A DNA stretch of 64,000 nt from Lysobacter antibioticus (GTDB taxonomy: Bacteria; Pseudomonadota; Gammaproteobacteria; Xanthomonadales; Xanthomonadaceae): positions 1,622,541-1,686,540 of the forward strand of contig NZ_CP013141.1 of assembly GCF_001442535.1 (NCBI RefSeq), read 5' to 3'. The notes beneath the pieces were generated by a model. It was not told the DNA's origin, did no database searches, and saw nothing but the letters and a program-made list of their open reading frames with translations. A program made the translations under genes and the position numbers. The number at the start of each line of letters is the position of its first letter. Positions within the stretch are counted from its first letter, which is position 1. Shown here piece after piece: positions 47,209-57,715 of this stretch.

Positions 47209-48903
47209 TCAGACTAACGCTGCCTGATGCACGCCGGCCACCGCGCGACCGGAGGGATCGGCCGCGTTCGCGAACGACGCGTCCCAGGCGATCGCCGCCG
47301 GCGACGAACAGGCGATCGACTTGCCGCCCGGTACGGTCTCGGCGCAGGCCGCGCCCGGGAAATGGCGCTCGAACAGGCTGCGATAGAAATACGCCTCCTT
47401 GGTCTGCGGCGTGTTGATCGGGAAACGCGCCACCGCCGTGGCCATGTCGCGGTCGCTCACCTGCGCTTCGGCGTGGGCCTTGAGGCCGTCGATCCAGCCA
47501 TAGCCGACGCCGTCGCTGAACTGCTCCTTCTGCCGCCACAGGATCGAGTCGGGCAGATAGCCCTCGAAGGCTTCGCGCAGCACCGCCTTCTCGATGCCGC
47601 GTTTGCCGCCCGCGGCCTTGTCGACCATCTTCGCCTGCGCGTCCATGCGCATCGCCACGTCGAGGAATTCGACGTCCAGGAACGGCACGCGCGGCTCCAC
47701 GCCCCAGGCCATCATCGACTTGTTCGCGCGCAGGCAATCGAAGCTGTGCAGCGCGTCGAGCTTGCGCACCAGTTCCTCGTGGAATTCGCGCGCGTTCGGC
47801 GCCTTGTGGAAGTACAGATAGCCGCCGAAGATCTCGTCCGAACCTTCGCCCGACAGCACCATCTTCACCCCCATCGCCTTGATCCGGCGCGCCAGCAGGA
47901 ACATCGGCGTCGACGCGCGGATCGTGGTCACGTCGTAGGTCTCGATGTGCTGGATCACGTCGGGCAGCACGTCCAGGCCTTCCTCGAAGGTGTAGGTGAA
48001 GCCGTGATGCACGGTGCCGAGCGCCTGCGCTGCGATCTCGGCCGCGGCCAGGTCGGGCGAGCCTTCCAGGCCGATCGCGAACGAGTGCAGGCGCGGCCAC
48101 CAGGCCTCGGCCTGATCGTCCTCTTCGACGCGGCGGCGGGCGAAGCGTGCCGCGCAGGCTGCAACCAGCGACGAGTCCAATCCGCCCGAAAGCAGCACGC
48201 CATAGGGCACGTCGCTCATCATCTGGCGGTGCACGGCGCGCTCGAAGGCTTCGCGCAGTTCCTGCTTGGACACCTCGACGCCCCGGGTGGCGTCGTAGTC
48301 GCGCCACGGCCGTTGGTAGTACTTCACCGGTGCGCCGACCTCGCTGTCGTAGTAGTGGCCGGCCGGGAATGGGCTGACGTCGTCGCACAAGCGCGCCAGC
48401 GCCTTCATTTCCGAAGCCACCCACAAACGGCCGTCGGCATCGTGGCCCCAGTACAGCGGGCATACGCCGATCGGGTCGCGCGCGATTACGTAACGTCCGC
48501 GCGCCGCATCCCACAAGGCGAAGGCGAAGATGCCGTTGAAGCGGTTGAGCAGCTCGCCGAGGTCGCCGCCTTCGCGGTACAGGGCGTTGATGACTTCGCA
48601 GTCGGACTTGGTCTGGAACTCGTAAGGCTGCGCGAGCTGCTGTTCGAGTTCGCGATGGTTGTAGATCTCGCCGTTGACCGCGAGCGCGAGCTCGCCGTCG
48701 CTGGAACGCAGCGGCTGCGAGCCGCCGGTCGGGTCGACGATGGCGAGCCGCTCATGCACCAGGATCGCGCGCGGCTCGACGCTGACGCCGGACCAGTCGG
48801 GGCCGCGATGGCGCTGGCGTGCGGACAGGGACAGCGCCAGCGGCCGCAGCGGGCGCAGGTCGGCGCCGGGGCGCAGGTCGAACAGACCGAGGATCGAGCA
48901 CAT
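47209..48903 (-). CDS. asnB: Asparagine synthetase B (glutamine-hydrolysing)
   Basis: A 564-residue enzyme making asparagine from aspartate, ATP and glutamine. The start at 48903 puts the nucleophile Cys at position 2 (MCSILGLFDLR), as required for the N-terminal glutaminase; AGGAG lies upstream. Glutaminase motifs RHRGPDWSG, HERLAIVD and VNGEIYNH are visible. The synthetase domain has the PP-loop LLSGGLDSSL and SGEGSDEIFGGY. It is preceded by a putative Asn-rich leader peptide and terminator, suggesting attenuation by charged tRNA-Asn. Confidence 0.96.
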   Translation of the reverse strand: MCSILGLFDLRPGADLRPLRPLALSLSARQRHRGPDWSGVSVEPRAILVHERLAIVDPTGGSQPLRSSDGELALAVNGEIYNHRELEQQLAQPYEFQTKSDCEVINALYREGGDLGELLNRFNGIFAFALWDAARGRYVIARDPIGVCPLYWGHDADGRLWVASEMKALARLCDDVSPFPAGHYYDSEVGAPVKYYQRPWRDYDATRGVEVSKQELREAFERAVHRQMMSDVPYGVLLSGGLDSSLVAACAARFARRRVEEDDQAEAWWPRLHSFAIGLEGSPDLAAAEIAAQALGTVHHGFTYTFEEGLDVLPDVIQHIETYDVTTIRASTPMFLLARRIKAMGVKMVLSGEGSDEIFGGYLYFHKAPNAREFHEELVRKLDALHSFDCLRANKSMMAWGVEPRVPFLDVEFLDVAMRMDAQAKMVDKAAGGKRGIEKAVLREAFEGYLPDSILWRQKEQFSDGVGYGWIDGLKAHAEAQVSDRDMATAVARFPINTPQTKEAYFYRSLFERHFPGAACAETVPGGKSIACSSPAAIAWDASFANAADPSGRAVAGVHQAALV

Positions 48904-48965
48904 CTGAGCATCTCCTGGAGGGTTTGCAGCGGTTCGGGGTAGGCAGGGCGGGAAAACTTGGGGTT

Positions 48966-49010
48966 TAAAGCGAGGGGGTCTAAACAAGGGGGTCTAAAAT
49001 CAGGGGGCCC
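48966..49010. repeat. Triplicated AGGGGG repeat downstream of the attenuator
   Basis: Three imperfect direct copies of AGGGGGTCTAAAC-like sequence (AGGGGGTCTAAAC, AGGGGGTCTAAAATC, AGGGGGCCCAAAAC) lie between the terminator and asnB. Confidence 0.7.
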
Positions 49011-49046
49011 AAAACGCAGAAAGCCCGCACTTCGCAGTGCGGGCTT
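49010..49046 (-). terminator. Attenuator terminator upstream of asnB
   Basis: Perfect 11-bp stem on the minus strand, AAGCCCGCACT-GCGA-AGTGCGGGCTT (49046 to 49021), followed by TCTGCGTTTT. It lies 29 nt after the stop of the Asn-rich leader ORF and about 118 nt before asnB, so it would stop transcription before the gene. Confidence 0.75.
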
Positions 49047-49075
49047 CCTGAGCGATTGAGCGTGTGTTGCGCGCG

Positions 49076-49207
49076 CTAATCGCCGGCCCGCGGGAGGCTG
49101 GCGTTATTGCGATTATTGTTGTTGACCCGCACGTCGGCCGCGGCCAGGCGCACACGGCCGCGGAGGGCGGCGTTGCGGCGGTCGGCGGTGGCGAAGACGG
49201 CGGTCAT
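49076..49207 (-). CDS. Putative Asn-rich leader peptide of asnB
   Basis: An ORF of 43 codons beginning MTAVFATADRR, with AGGAT about 7 nt before the ATG. Near its end is VNNNNRNNA: six Asn codons among seven (49123 to 49103, AAC and AAT). The stop is at 49078-49076. After it a terminator hairpin precedes asnB. The hexamer GCGGGC just after the Asn codons (49091-49086) can pair with GCCCGC of the terminator 5' arm, giving an antiterminator that a ribosome stalled on Asn codons would leave free. A ribosome that reaches the stop codon would cover it. This matches amino-acid attenuation logic (trp, his, leu leaders). Translation is not proved. Confidence 0.65.
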   Translation of the reverse strand: MTAVFATADRRNAALRGRVRLAAADVRVNNNNRNNASLPRAGD

Positions 49208-49396
49208 GGCTCGATCCTGCTTGAGGATCGCGCCGGATGCAAGCGCCGGATCGGCAACACCGGCGAACGGCACGACCGCGATCGCGGTTCGGGCGTCCCG
49301 GCCGCCGGCGAGACCGGGCCGGCGCCGGCACAAACCGATGCGATACGGCCACGGCGCCGTCGCGGACTTCGGCTAAGCTCGGCGGCGGAGGAAATC

Positions 49397-51817
49397 ATGG
49401 CCAAATGGATCAAGCGCGGCCTGATCGCGCTGCTTTGCCTGTCGTTGCTCGGCGCCGTCGCGGCCTGGTGGTTGTTGCGCGGCAGCCTGCCCCGCCTGGA
49501 CGGCGAACTCGCCCTGCCGGGCCTGTCGGCCCCGGTGACGATCCAGCGCGATGCGCTCGGCGTGGTCACCGTCGACGCCGCCAATCAGACCGATGCGATG
49601 CGCGCCCTGGGCTACGTCCACGGCCAGGAACGCTATTTCGAGATGGACCTGCTGCGACGCACCGCGGCGGGCGAGCTGTCGGCGCTATTCGGCGCCCGCG
49701 CCCTCGATTACGACCGCCGTCACCGCGTGCACCGCCTGCGCGGCCGGGTCGAAGCGCAACTGGCCTCGTTCGCCGGCGACAAGAGTGAATTGCTGCAGGC
49801 CTATGCCGACGGTATCAACGCCGGGCTGACCGGCTTGTCGCGCAAGCCCTGGCCTTACCTGTTGCTCCGCGCCGAGCCCGAGCCCTGGAAACTGTCGGAT
49901 TCGGCCCTGGTCGGTTATGCGATGTACTTCGATCTGCAGGACGCGAGCAATGCGCGCGACCTCGCTTACTGGCGCATGCGTCCGCACCTGCCGCCGGCCT
50001 TGTACGCCTTGATCACCCACAACGGCAGCCGCTGGGATGCGCCGCTGTTCGGTGCGCCGTTCGGCGATGCCGAACTGCCGAGCGCCGATCAGGTCGATCT
50101 GCGCAAGCTGCCGACGCCCGCGTCCGGCAGCGTCCTGCAACTGCCATTTCCCGACGAGATCGGCAGCAACAACTTCGCCGTCGCCGGCAGCCTGACCGCC
50201 GACCGCCGCGCGATCGTCGCCGACGACATGCACCTGGGCCTGCGTGCGCCCAACCTGTGGTTCCGCGCACGCCTGCGCTACGCCGACCCGCGCGTGCCCG
50301 GCGGCCGCGTCGACGCCAGCGGCTTCACCCTGCCCGGCCTGCCTGCGCTGGTGGTCGGCAGCAACGGCCACGTCGCCTGGGCCTTCACCAACAGCTACGG
50401 CGACTGGGCCGACTGGTCGCGCGAACCCGGCTGCGCCGGCCAGGCCATGGCCGCGAGCTGCGCAGGCCTGCGCGTGCACGAGGAAATCATCGCGGTCAAA
50501 GGCGCGCCGTCGAGCAAACTGACGGTGCGCGAGACCGCCTGGGGGCCGCTGCTGCACGACAACCCCGACGGCAGCGCCCTCGCCCTGCGCTGGGCCGCGC
50601 ATCTGCCGGGCTCGCTCAATATGGGGCTGGCCGACCTCAGCCGCGCGCAATCGGTCGACGAAGCGATGCAGCTCGCCCGCGGCGTCGCCATGCCGGTGCA
50701 GAACCTGGTGCTGGGCGACCGCCAGGGCAAGATCGCCTGGCGTTTGCTCGGGCCGATTCCGGAACGCGACGGCGAATGCTCCACCGCGACCCCGGTCGAG
50801 AACGACCTCGTCGGCGGCAAGCAGCGCAGCACGCCCGCATGCCCGCCCTGGAGCCTGCAGACCCAGGATGCGCCGCAACTGGTCGCGCCGCCGTCGGGCC
50901 GTCTGTGGACCGCCAACACGCGCACGCTCGACGGTCTCGAATACGAGCGCATCGGCGACGGCAACTACGTGCTCGGCGCGCGCGCCGGACAGATCCGCGA
51001 CGGCCTGTTCGCCAAGCAGCGTTTCAACGAACGCGACCTGCTTGCGATCCAGCTCGACGACCGCGCGCTGTTCCTGCAGCGCTGGTGGAAGCTGCTGCAG
51101 GACCAGGCCGCACGCGTCGACAAGGCCGGCAATGCCAGCCCCGCGCTGGCGACCCTGGCCGCAGCGGCACGTCGCTGGGAAGGTCGCGCCGTGCCCGATT
51201 CGGTGAGTTACCGCATCGTCCGCAACTGGCGCCGCGCAGTGCACACGCGCGTCGCCAACGGCCTGACCGCACCGGTGCGCGCCGCGCTCGGCGAGCGCTT
51301 CGAAATGCCGGAGTTGAAGCAACTCGAAGGCGTGGTCTGGCCGCTGCTGACGCAACGCCCGGATCATCTGCTGCCGCGCGGCGAACGTTCCTGGGACCAA
51401 TTACTGGAGCATTCGGCCGAGGATGTGCTCAAGGAGTTCGCGGTAACGCCCGGCCCGGACGCAGCGGCGCGATTGGCCAAGCAGCGCTGGGGCGAACACA
51501 ACACCGCCTCGATCTGTCACCCGCTCGCATCGGCCCTGCCCGGCTTCGCCAAGCGCGCCCTGTGCATGCCCTTCGACGAACTGCCCGGCGACTCGGCGAT
51601 GCCGCGCGTGCAGCGCCCGGATTTCGGCGCCTCCGAACGCATGGTGGTGTCGCCCGGCCACGAGGCCGACGGCATCATCCACATGCCCGGCGGCCAGAGC
51701 GGCCATCCGCTGTCGCCATTCTGGGGCGCGGGCCACGACGATTGGGTGCACGGGCGGCCGACGCCGTTCCTGCCGGGACCGGCGCGGCATACCTTGACGG
51801 TCGAGCCGTTGCGGTAA
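49397..51817 (+). CDS. Penicillin acylase family (Ntn-hydrolase) protein
   Basis: An 806-residue precursor of the penicillin/acyl-homoserine-lactone acylase family. A hydrophobic N-terminal segment (GLIALLCLSLLGAVAAWWLL) acts as signal or anchor. The alpha-subunit region includes ALGYVHGQERYFEMDLLRR. Autocleavage is expected at G256-S257 in EIGSNNFAVAG, making S257 the N-terminal nucleophile of the beta subunit. Other typical segments are DDMHLGLRAPNLWF and GFTLPGLPALVVGSNGHVAW. Substrates in this family range from beta-lactams to quorum-sensing lactones; which one applies is unknown. GGAGGA precedes ATG 49397. Confidence 0.9.
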   Translation: MAKWIKRGLIALLCLSLLGAVAAWWLLRGSLPRLDGELALPGLSAPVTIQRDALGVVTVDAANQTDAMRALGYVHGQERYFEMDLLRRTAAGELSALFGARALDYDRRHRVHRLRGRVEAQLASFAGDKSELLQAYADGINAGLTGLSRKPWPYLLLRAEPEPWKLSDSALVGYAMYFDLQDASNARDLAYWRMRPHLPPALYALITHNGSRWDAPLFGAPFGDAELPSADQVDLRKLPTPASGSVLQLPFPDEIGSNNFAVAGSLTADRRAIVADDMHLGLRAPNLWFRARLRYADPRVPGGRVDASGFTLPGLPALVVGSNGHVAWAFTNSYGDWADWSREPGCAGQAMAASCAGLRVHEEIIAVKGAPSSKLTVRETAWGPLLHDNPDGSALALRWAAHLPGSLNMGLADLSRAQSVDEAMQLARGVAMPVQNLVLGDRQGKIAWRLLGPIPERDGECSTATPVENDLVGGKQRSTPACPPWSLQTQDAPQLVAPPSGRLWTANTRTLDGLEYERIGDGNYVLGARAGQIRDGLFAKQRFNERDLLAIQLDDRALFLQRWWKLLQDQAARVDKAGNASPALATLAAAARRWEGRAVPDSVSYRIVRNWRRAVHTRVANGLTAPVRAALGERFEMPELKQLEGVVWPLLTQRPDHLLPRGERSWDQLLEHSAEDVLKEFAVTPGPDAAARLAKQRWGEHNTASICHPLASALPGFAKRALCMPFDELPGDSAMPRVQRPDFGASERMVVSPGHEADGIIHMPGGQSGHPLSPFWGAGHDDWVHGRPTPFLPGPARHTLTVEPLR

Positions 51818-51844
51818 TTGTTGCGTTCGCGGCGATCTGAGACC

Positions 51845-51921
51845 CCGCGGTCGCGGCTTGCGCCGCTCCTACCCTTTGCGGCACCGCTCCTGGGTAGGAG
51901 CGGCGCAAGCCGCGACCGCGG
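51845..51921. repeat. Perfect 30-bp inverted pair of GTAG palindromes
   Basis: The arm at 51845-51874 is the exact reverse complement of 51892-51921, with a 17-nt centre. It contains GTAGGAGCGGCGCAAGCC. Located between convergent genes, it probably works as a bidirectional terminator. Confidence 0.88.
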
Positions 51922-51988
51922 AACCACGACCACCGCGGCAACAGCCGTTGGCCGACGACGCGTTCAAACGCTGCGGCTTCGTGCCCGA

Positions 51989-53164
51989 TCAGACCAACAA
52001 GCGCTCGATCAGCGCCCGATACAAATCCGGCAACGCTTCCAGATCGGAGACCAGGACGTTCTCGTCGACCTTGTGGATGCTGGCATTGACCGGGCCGATC
52101 TCGATGCACTGCGCGCCCAGCGGCGCGATGAAACGCGCATCCGAGGTGCCGCCGCCGGTGCTTTCCTCGGGCACGCCGCCGGAGAATTGCGCCAGCACTT
52201 CGCGCGCCGCCGCGCGCAGCGGGCCTTCCGGGGTGTAGAACGGTTCGCCGCCGCGGAACCAGCGCAATTCGTACTGCAGGCCATGCGCGCGCAGCACGTC
52301 TTCGCATTGCTGCTCCAGGCGTTCGGCATTCCAGCTCGGGTTGTAGCGCAGGTTGAACAGCACCTGCAGTTCGCCCGGGATCACGTTGTTGGCGCCGGTG
52401 CCGGCGTGGATATTGCTGATCTGCAACGAGGTCGGCGGGAAGGTTTCGTAACCTTCGTCCCAACGCCGCGCGGCAAGCTCGGACAGCGCCGGCATCGCCT
52501 GGTGAATCGGGTTGCGCGCCTTGTCCGGATAGGCGACATGGCCTTGCACGCCGATCACCTTCAAGGTCGCCGACAAGGTGCCGCGACGGCCGACGCGCAA
52601 CAGATCGCCGAGCTTGGCGGTCGACGAGGGCTCGCCGGTCACGCACCAATCGATGCGCTCGCCGCGCTCGCGGAAAGTGTCGGCGACGCGGCGCACGCCG
52701 TCGATCGCATCGCCCTCTTCGTCGGACGTCAGCAACAGGGCGACGCGCCCGCGATGCTGCGGGTGCGCGGCGACGAAGTCCTCCAGCGCGACCACGAACG
52801 CGGCCACGCTGCCCTTCATGTCGGCGGCGCCGCGGCCGTACAACACGCCGTCGCGGATCTCCGGCAGATAGGGATCGCTGGACCAGGCATCGACCGGGCC
52901 CGAGGGCACCACGTCGGTATGGCCGAGCAGGACCAGAGTCGGGCCTTCACCGTCGCCGTGCACCGCCCAGAGATTGTCGACCTCGCCGTAGCGCAGGTGC
53001 TCGCAGACGAAACCGGCGCGGCGCAGGCGCTCGGCGATCAGCGCCTGGCAACCGAGGTCGTCGGGCGTGACCGAGGGCCGTGCGATCAGCGCCAGGGTCA
53101 GATCGAGTACAGCACTCGACGAGGCCCCGCTCGACGAAGCACCGCCCGACGAGGCAGCGCTCAC
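51989..53164 (-). CDS. dapE: Succinyl-diaminopimelate desuccinylase
   Basis: A 391-residue di-zinc M20 hydrolase of lysine/diaminopimelate synthesis, cleaving N-succinyl-diaminopimelate. Zinc and catalytic residues are in [34 protein letters not shown] and the late NASIHKVDE. The start is GTG 53164, overlapping the stop of the upstream gene (GTGA). The first 15 residues ([15 protein letters not shown]) come from three tandem 15-bp repeats; the conserved protein starts at [14 protein letters not shown]. No ATG or other good start lies closer to the core. Confidence 0.94.
   Translation of the reverse strand: MSAASSGGASSSGASSSAVLDLTLALIARPSVTPDDLGCQALIAERLRRAGFVCEHLRYGEVDNLWAVHGDGEGPTLVLLGHTDVVPSGPVDAWSSDPYLPEIRDGVLYGRGAADMKGSVAAFVVALEDFVAAHPQHRGRVALLLTSDEEGDAIDGVRRVADTFRERGERIDWCVTGEPSSTAKLGDLLRVGRRGTLSATLKVIGVQGHVAYPDKARNPIHQAMPALSELAARRWDEGYETFPPTSLQISNIHAGTGANNVIPGELQVLFNLRYNPSWNAERLEQQCEDVLRAHGLQYELRWFRGGEPFYTPEGPLRAAAREVLAQFSGGVPEESTGGGTSDARFIAPLGAQCIEIGPVNASIHKVDENVLVSDLEALPDLYRALIERLLV
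53115..53159. repeat. Three 15-bp tandem repeats at the dapE 5' end
   Basis: Consecutive imperfect units CTCGACGAGGCCCCG, CTCGACGAAGCACCG and CCCGACGAGGCAGCG encode the Ser/Ala/Gly N-terminal extension of DapE. Confidence 0.85.
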
Positions 53165-53520
53165 GAACCGACCCCGAAGCGCTGCTTGAAGCCGTTGTCG
53201 CTGAAGCCCTGGCTGACCTTGCCGTCGTCGGTCACCACCAGCGGGCGGCGGATCAGCTGCGGGTATTCCTTCAACAGCAACTTCCACTCCGCATCCGAGG
53301 CCGGCTCCTTGCGGTTCGGCGCCAAGGTGCGCCAGGTGGTGGAGGACTTGTTGATCAGCGACTCCCAGCCGCCGACCTGGTTCTTCCATTCGACCAGGGT
53401 TTCCGGCGCCTGCCGGTTATCGCGATAGTCGACGAAGCTGTGGGCGACGCCGAAGCGGTCCAGCCACTTGCGGGCTTTCTTGCAGGTGTCGCAGTTGTTG
53501 AGTCCGTAAAGAGTCGTCAT
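53161..53520 (-). CDS. yffB: ArsC/Spx-like protein YffB
   Basis: A 119-residue thioredoxin-fold protein of the ArsC family. The N-terminal motif [16 protein letters not shown] has two cysteines in C-x2-C form, typical of YffB-like proteins rather than arsenate reductases with a single active Cys. Later segments [11 protein letters not shown] and [15 protein letters not shown] match. In many proteobacteria it lies beside dapE, as here (4-base overlap). The function is not established; glutathione-dependent thiol reduction has been suggested. Confidence 0.88.
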   Translation of the reverse strand: MTTLYGLNNCDTCKKARKWLDRFGVAHSFVDYRDNRQAPETLVEWKNQVGGWESLINKSSTTWRTLAPNRKEPASDAEWKLLLKEYPQLIRRPLVVTDDGKVSQGFSDNGFKQRFGVGS

Positions 53521-53526
53521 TAGTTT

Positions 53527-53979
53527 TCAGATCGCTGTTCGAGACGGGTTGACACGACGCTCAAGATCGAGCGCCACTTCGTTGCGCCCAAGAACTGCGG
53601 GCGTGGGCATGAATACGATTCGCTCTCCGAACGGGCCCGATGCTTTCAAGTGCAAGGTTACGCGATGGGGTTTGATGCTGTGGCCGTCTTCAACGCAGGC
53701 AATGTCGGCGATCTTGAGTCGCTGCTCCAATTTCCCGCGCCGTACCAACAAGAACTCGCCGTGATCGGCGAGATAGTCCGCAAAGGAATTCATCACGACG
53801 CAAAAGACTGCGAGCAACGCCGCCAAGACGAACCAGATCGCGACGTGCTCGGCAGAGGCGCCGCCGCGGCCACTGAACAGGTATTCCACGGGAAAAAGCA
53901 AGACCAGGCCCAGCAGCAGGCGCGCCCACAGCTTGCGGACCACTGTCGTCGGCGATGCGAGTTGATTTCCTTCTGCCAT
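53527..53979 (-). CDS. Small membrane protein of unknown function
   Basis: A 150-residue protein starting at ATG 53979 (MAEGNQLASPTTVV) with GGGGA upstream. Two hydrophobic segments follow closely (LLLGLVLLFPVEYLF and IWFVLAALLAVFCVVM), then a soluble C-terminal domain (about 75-150) with a beta pattern (LVRRGKLEQRLKIADIACVE, RVTLHLKASGPFG). It resembles small two-helix membrane proteins with a PH-like domain, but I do not recognise a family. It lies between yffB and dapD, on the same strand. Confidence 0.68.
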   Translation of the reverse strand: MAEGNQLASPTTVVRKLWARLLLGLVLLFPVEYLFSGRGGASAEHVAIWFVLAALLAVFCVVMNSFADYLADHGEFLLVRRGKLEQRLKIADIACVEDGHSIKPHRVTLHLKASGPFGERIVFMPTPAVLGRNEVALDLERRVNPSRTAI

Positions 53980-54140
53980 TGGTCGTCCCCTGCATCCGCC
54001 AACCCACGCGGCAAACCGTCGAGGCGGGTGCTCGCCGCGGCGAAACCGCGCCTTCGCCGCCTCGATGAGCCCACGAGCCGCTGGGAACGGCAAGCAGCCT
54101 TCGCCGCTCGTTACTCGTTCCCGCGAACTCGTTCCTCGCC

Positions 54141-55030
<890 letters not shown>

Positions 55031-55034
<4 letters not shown>

Positions 55035-57715
55035 CGACTGTCTCCTTCGAGGCAGGCCAGCAGCGCATCGCGCAGGGCCTGCTGTTGCGTTTCGTCGAGC
55101 GCGCGATCGCGCCCGTCGGTGATCTGGAATACGTCTTCGGCGCGTTCGCCGAAGGTGGCGATGCGCGCGTCGTACACGCGCAGGCGCTGTTTGCGCAAAG
55201 TCTGGGCGACGTCGGCCAGCAGGCCGGGACGGTCGGTGCAGACCAGGCTCAAGGTGGTGCGCGCACTCGCGGCTTCGTCCTTGCTGAACGAGGCGAACAC
55301 GATCTGCGGGACGATGCGGAAATGACGCAGGTGCCGCGGTTGTGCGCGGCGCGCCGGCTTGATCCGTTCGAGCGGGCCGGCCAGGGTCGCTTCCAGGCGC
55401 CGTTCGACGTCCTCGGCGCTCGGCGGCTGGCGCGGATCGGTCGGCACCACCTCGAAGGTGTCGAAGATCGCGCCTTGCGGGCCGTCGAGCACGCGCGCCT
55501 GCTGGATCGCCAGGCCGAGCCGGTCGAGGGTGGCGACGATCGCGGCGAACAGGCCGTCGCGGTCGGGCGAATGCACGAACACTTCCAGCGCGCCGGCATG
55601 GGCGCCGCCGTGGGCGCTAACCGGCCGTGCACGCACGCGGGTGTCGCCGAGCGCGATGCCGCGCAACGAGGCGGCCTGCCAGGCGATCTGGTCGGGGCGG
55701 CCGCGCTGGAAGGCGATCTCGGGCATGCGCGCGAACAAGGCGGCGATCTCGTCGTCGCGCGCGCCGAACGCGGCCAACATGGCCTGCGCGGCTTCGCGCG
55801 TCTCGGCGGCGCGCTCGGCGCCGGCGACCGGGTGTTCGAGCCCGCGCCGCAAGGCCAGGCGGGTGGCGGTGTAGAGGTCGGCGAGCAGCCGGTCCTTCCA
55901 CGCGTTCCACAGCTTCGGCGAGGTGCCGGCGATGTCGGCGCAGGTCAGCAGATAGAGATGATCGAGGTGCTCGCGATCGGCGACCTTGGTGGCGAAGCGA
56001 TGGATCACGTCGGGGTCGGCGATGTCCTGCTTCTGCGCGGTCACCGACATCAGCAGATGCTGGCGCACCAGCCATTCGACCAGGGCGGTGTCGGACTCGC
56101 TCAGGCCCATGGTCGAGCAGAACACGCGCGCGTCGTCGCCGCCGAGTTCGGAATGATCGCCGCCGCGGCCCTTGGCGATGTCGTGGAACAGGCCGGCAAG
56201 CAGCAATAGTTCCGGCTTGCGCAGGCGCGGCCAGACTTCGTGGGCGATGCTGAAACGTTCGTCGGCCACGCCGGAGGCGAAGCGGGCGAGATTGCGCAGC
56301 ACCGCTAGGGTGTGCTGGTCGACCGTGTAGACATGGAACAGGTCGAACTGCATGCGCCCGGAGACTTTCGAGAACGCCGGAATCCAGCGCCCGAGCACGC
56401 CCAGGCGGGCCATGCGTTCGAGCGCGTGCACCGGATGCGGGCCGCGCAGGATCTTGATGAAGCGCTCGCGCAGCGCCGGCTCGGCCTGGACGAAGCTCGG
56501 CACCCGCGCCAGCGCCTCGGCCAGCGCGCGCGCGGTCTGCGAGTGCAGGCCGCGGATCTCGTCGTGCGCGGCCCAGGCCGCGAACAGGGCGAACACCTCG
56601 GAAGCGTCGCGCGGCCACTCGGCGTCGCGCGCAGCAATGTAGTCGCGACGCAACTCGAAGGCCTCGAACACGCCGTCCAGCGGCACCGGCACGGCCTCGC
56701 CTTCGATCTGCTCCTCGAAGCGCTGCAGCAGACGCTCGCCGATGCGCAGCACCAGCGCGGCGCTGCGATAGAAACCCTGCATCATCTGCTCGACAGCGAG
56801 GTTGTCGGCGTTGTCGACATGCCCCAGGCGTTCGGCGAGCAGCTTCTGGTAGTCGAAACGCAAGCGTTCTTCGCGCTTGCGCGCGACCAGATGCAGCCCG
56901 AAGCGCAAACGCGACAAGGTCCGGCGTTCGCGCTCCAGCGTGGTCAGTTCGTCCGGCCCGAGTTGGCCGATCGACACCAGCGATTCCAGGTCGGAGGTGC
57001 CGATGATCCGCAGCGCCATCCAGTGCAGGGTCTGCACGTCGCGCATGCCGCCCGGGCCTTCCTTGAGATTGGGCTCGAGGTTGTCGGCGGTGTCGCCGTA
57101 ACGGGCGTGACGCAGGCGCAGCTCTTCGCGCTTGGCGATGAAAAACTCGCGCGCCGGCCACACCTGCGACGGCGAGATCGCCGCCTGCAGCGCCATCTGC
57201 GCGACCGCGCCGGCGGCGAGCGGGCGCGCTTCCAGCATCGCGGTCAATACGCTCAGGTCGGCCGCGGCTTCGGTGCACTGCTCGGCCGAGCGCACGGCGT
57301 GGCCGACCGGCAAGCCGGCGTCCCACAGCGAGGCGAAAAAGCAGCCGAGTTGTTCGGCCTGGGCGGTCTGGGCCTGCGAATCGGCGAGCACCAGCAAGTC
57401 GATGTCCGACTGCGGAAACAATTCGCCGCGGCCGTAGCCGCCGACCGCGAACAAGGCCAGCGGCGCGGCCTCGTCGATGCAGGCCTGCCAGGCCGCACGC
57501 ACCTGCGCATCGACCGCGTCGGTGCGCGCGCGCAGCAGGCGGTCGATGTCGGCATCGGGGTCGCTGTCGAAACGCTGCGCGAGGGCGGCGTCGACCGCGC
57601 TCAGGGCTGCGCGGATCGCCGCCGGGCTGCCGGCGGCGGGCGTCGCCGCATCGGGCGCCGCCGACCGATCGGCCAATCGTTCGTCAGGCCGATCGCCGGC
57701 GACGGGGCCGGTCAT
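55031..57715 (-). CDS. glnD: [Protein-PII] uridylyltransferase/uridylyl-removing enzyme
   Basis: An 894-residue nitrogen sensor that uridylylates and deuridylylates PII according to glutamine level. The nucleotidyltransferase motif [19 protein letters not shown] (about 92-110) is intact. The HD domain has [22 protein letters not shown]. Two C-terminal ACT domains (about 705 onward, [20 protein letters not shown] and [17 protein letters not shown]) sense glutamine. It overlaps map and dapD by four bases each, so map-glnD-dapD is one translational unit. Confidence 0.96.

Noticed and set aside
49397..51817. Considered calling the acylase a quorum-quenching AHL acylase
   Set aside because: Only the Ntn-hydrolase family features are visible; substrate-specific residues cannot be judged by eye.
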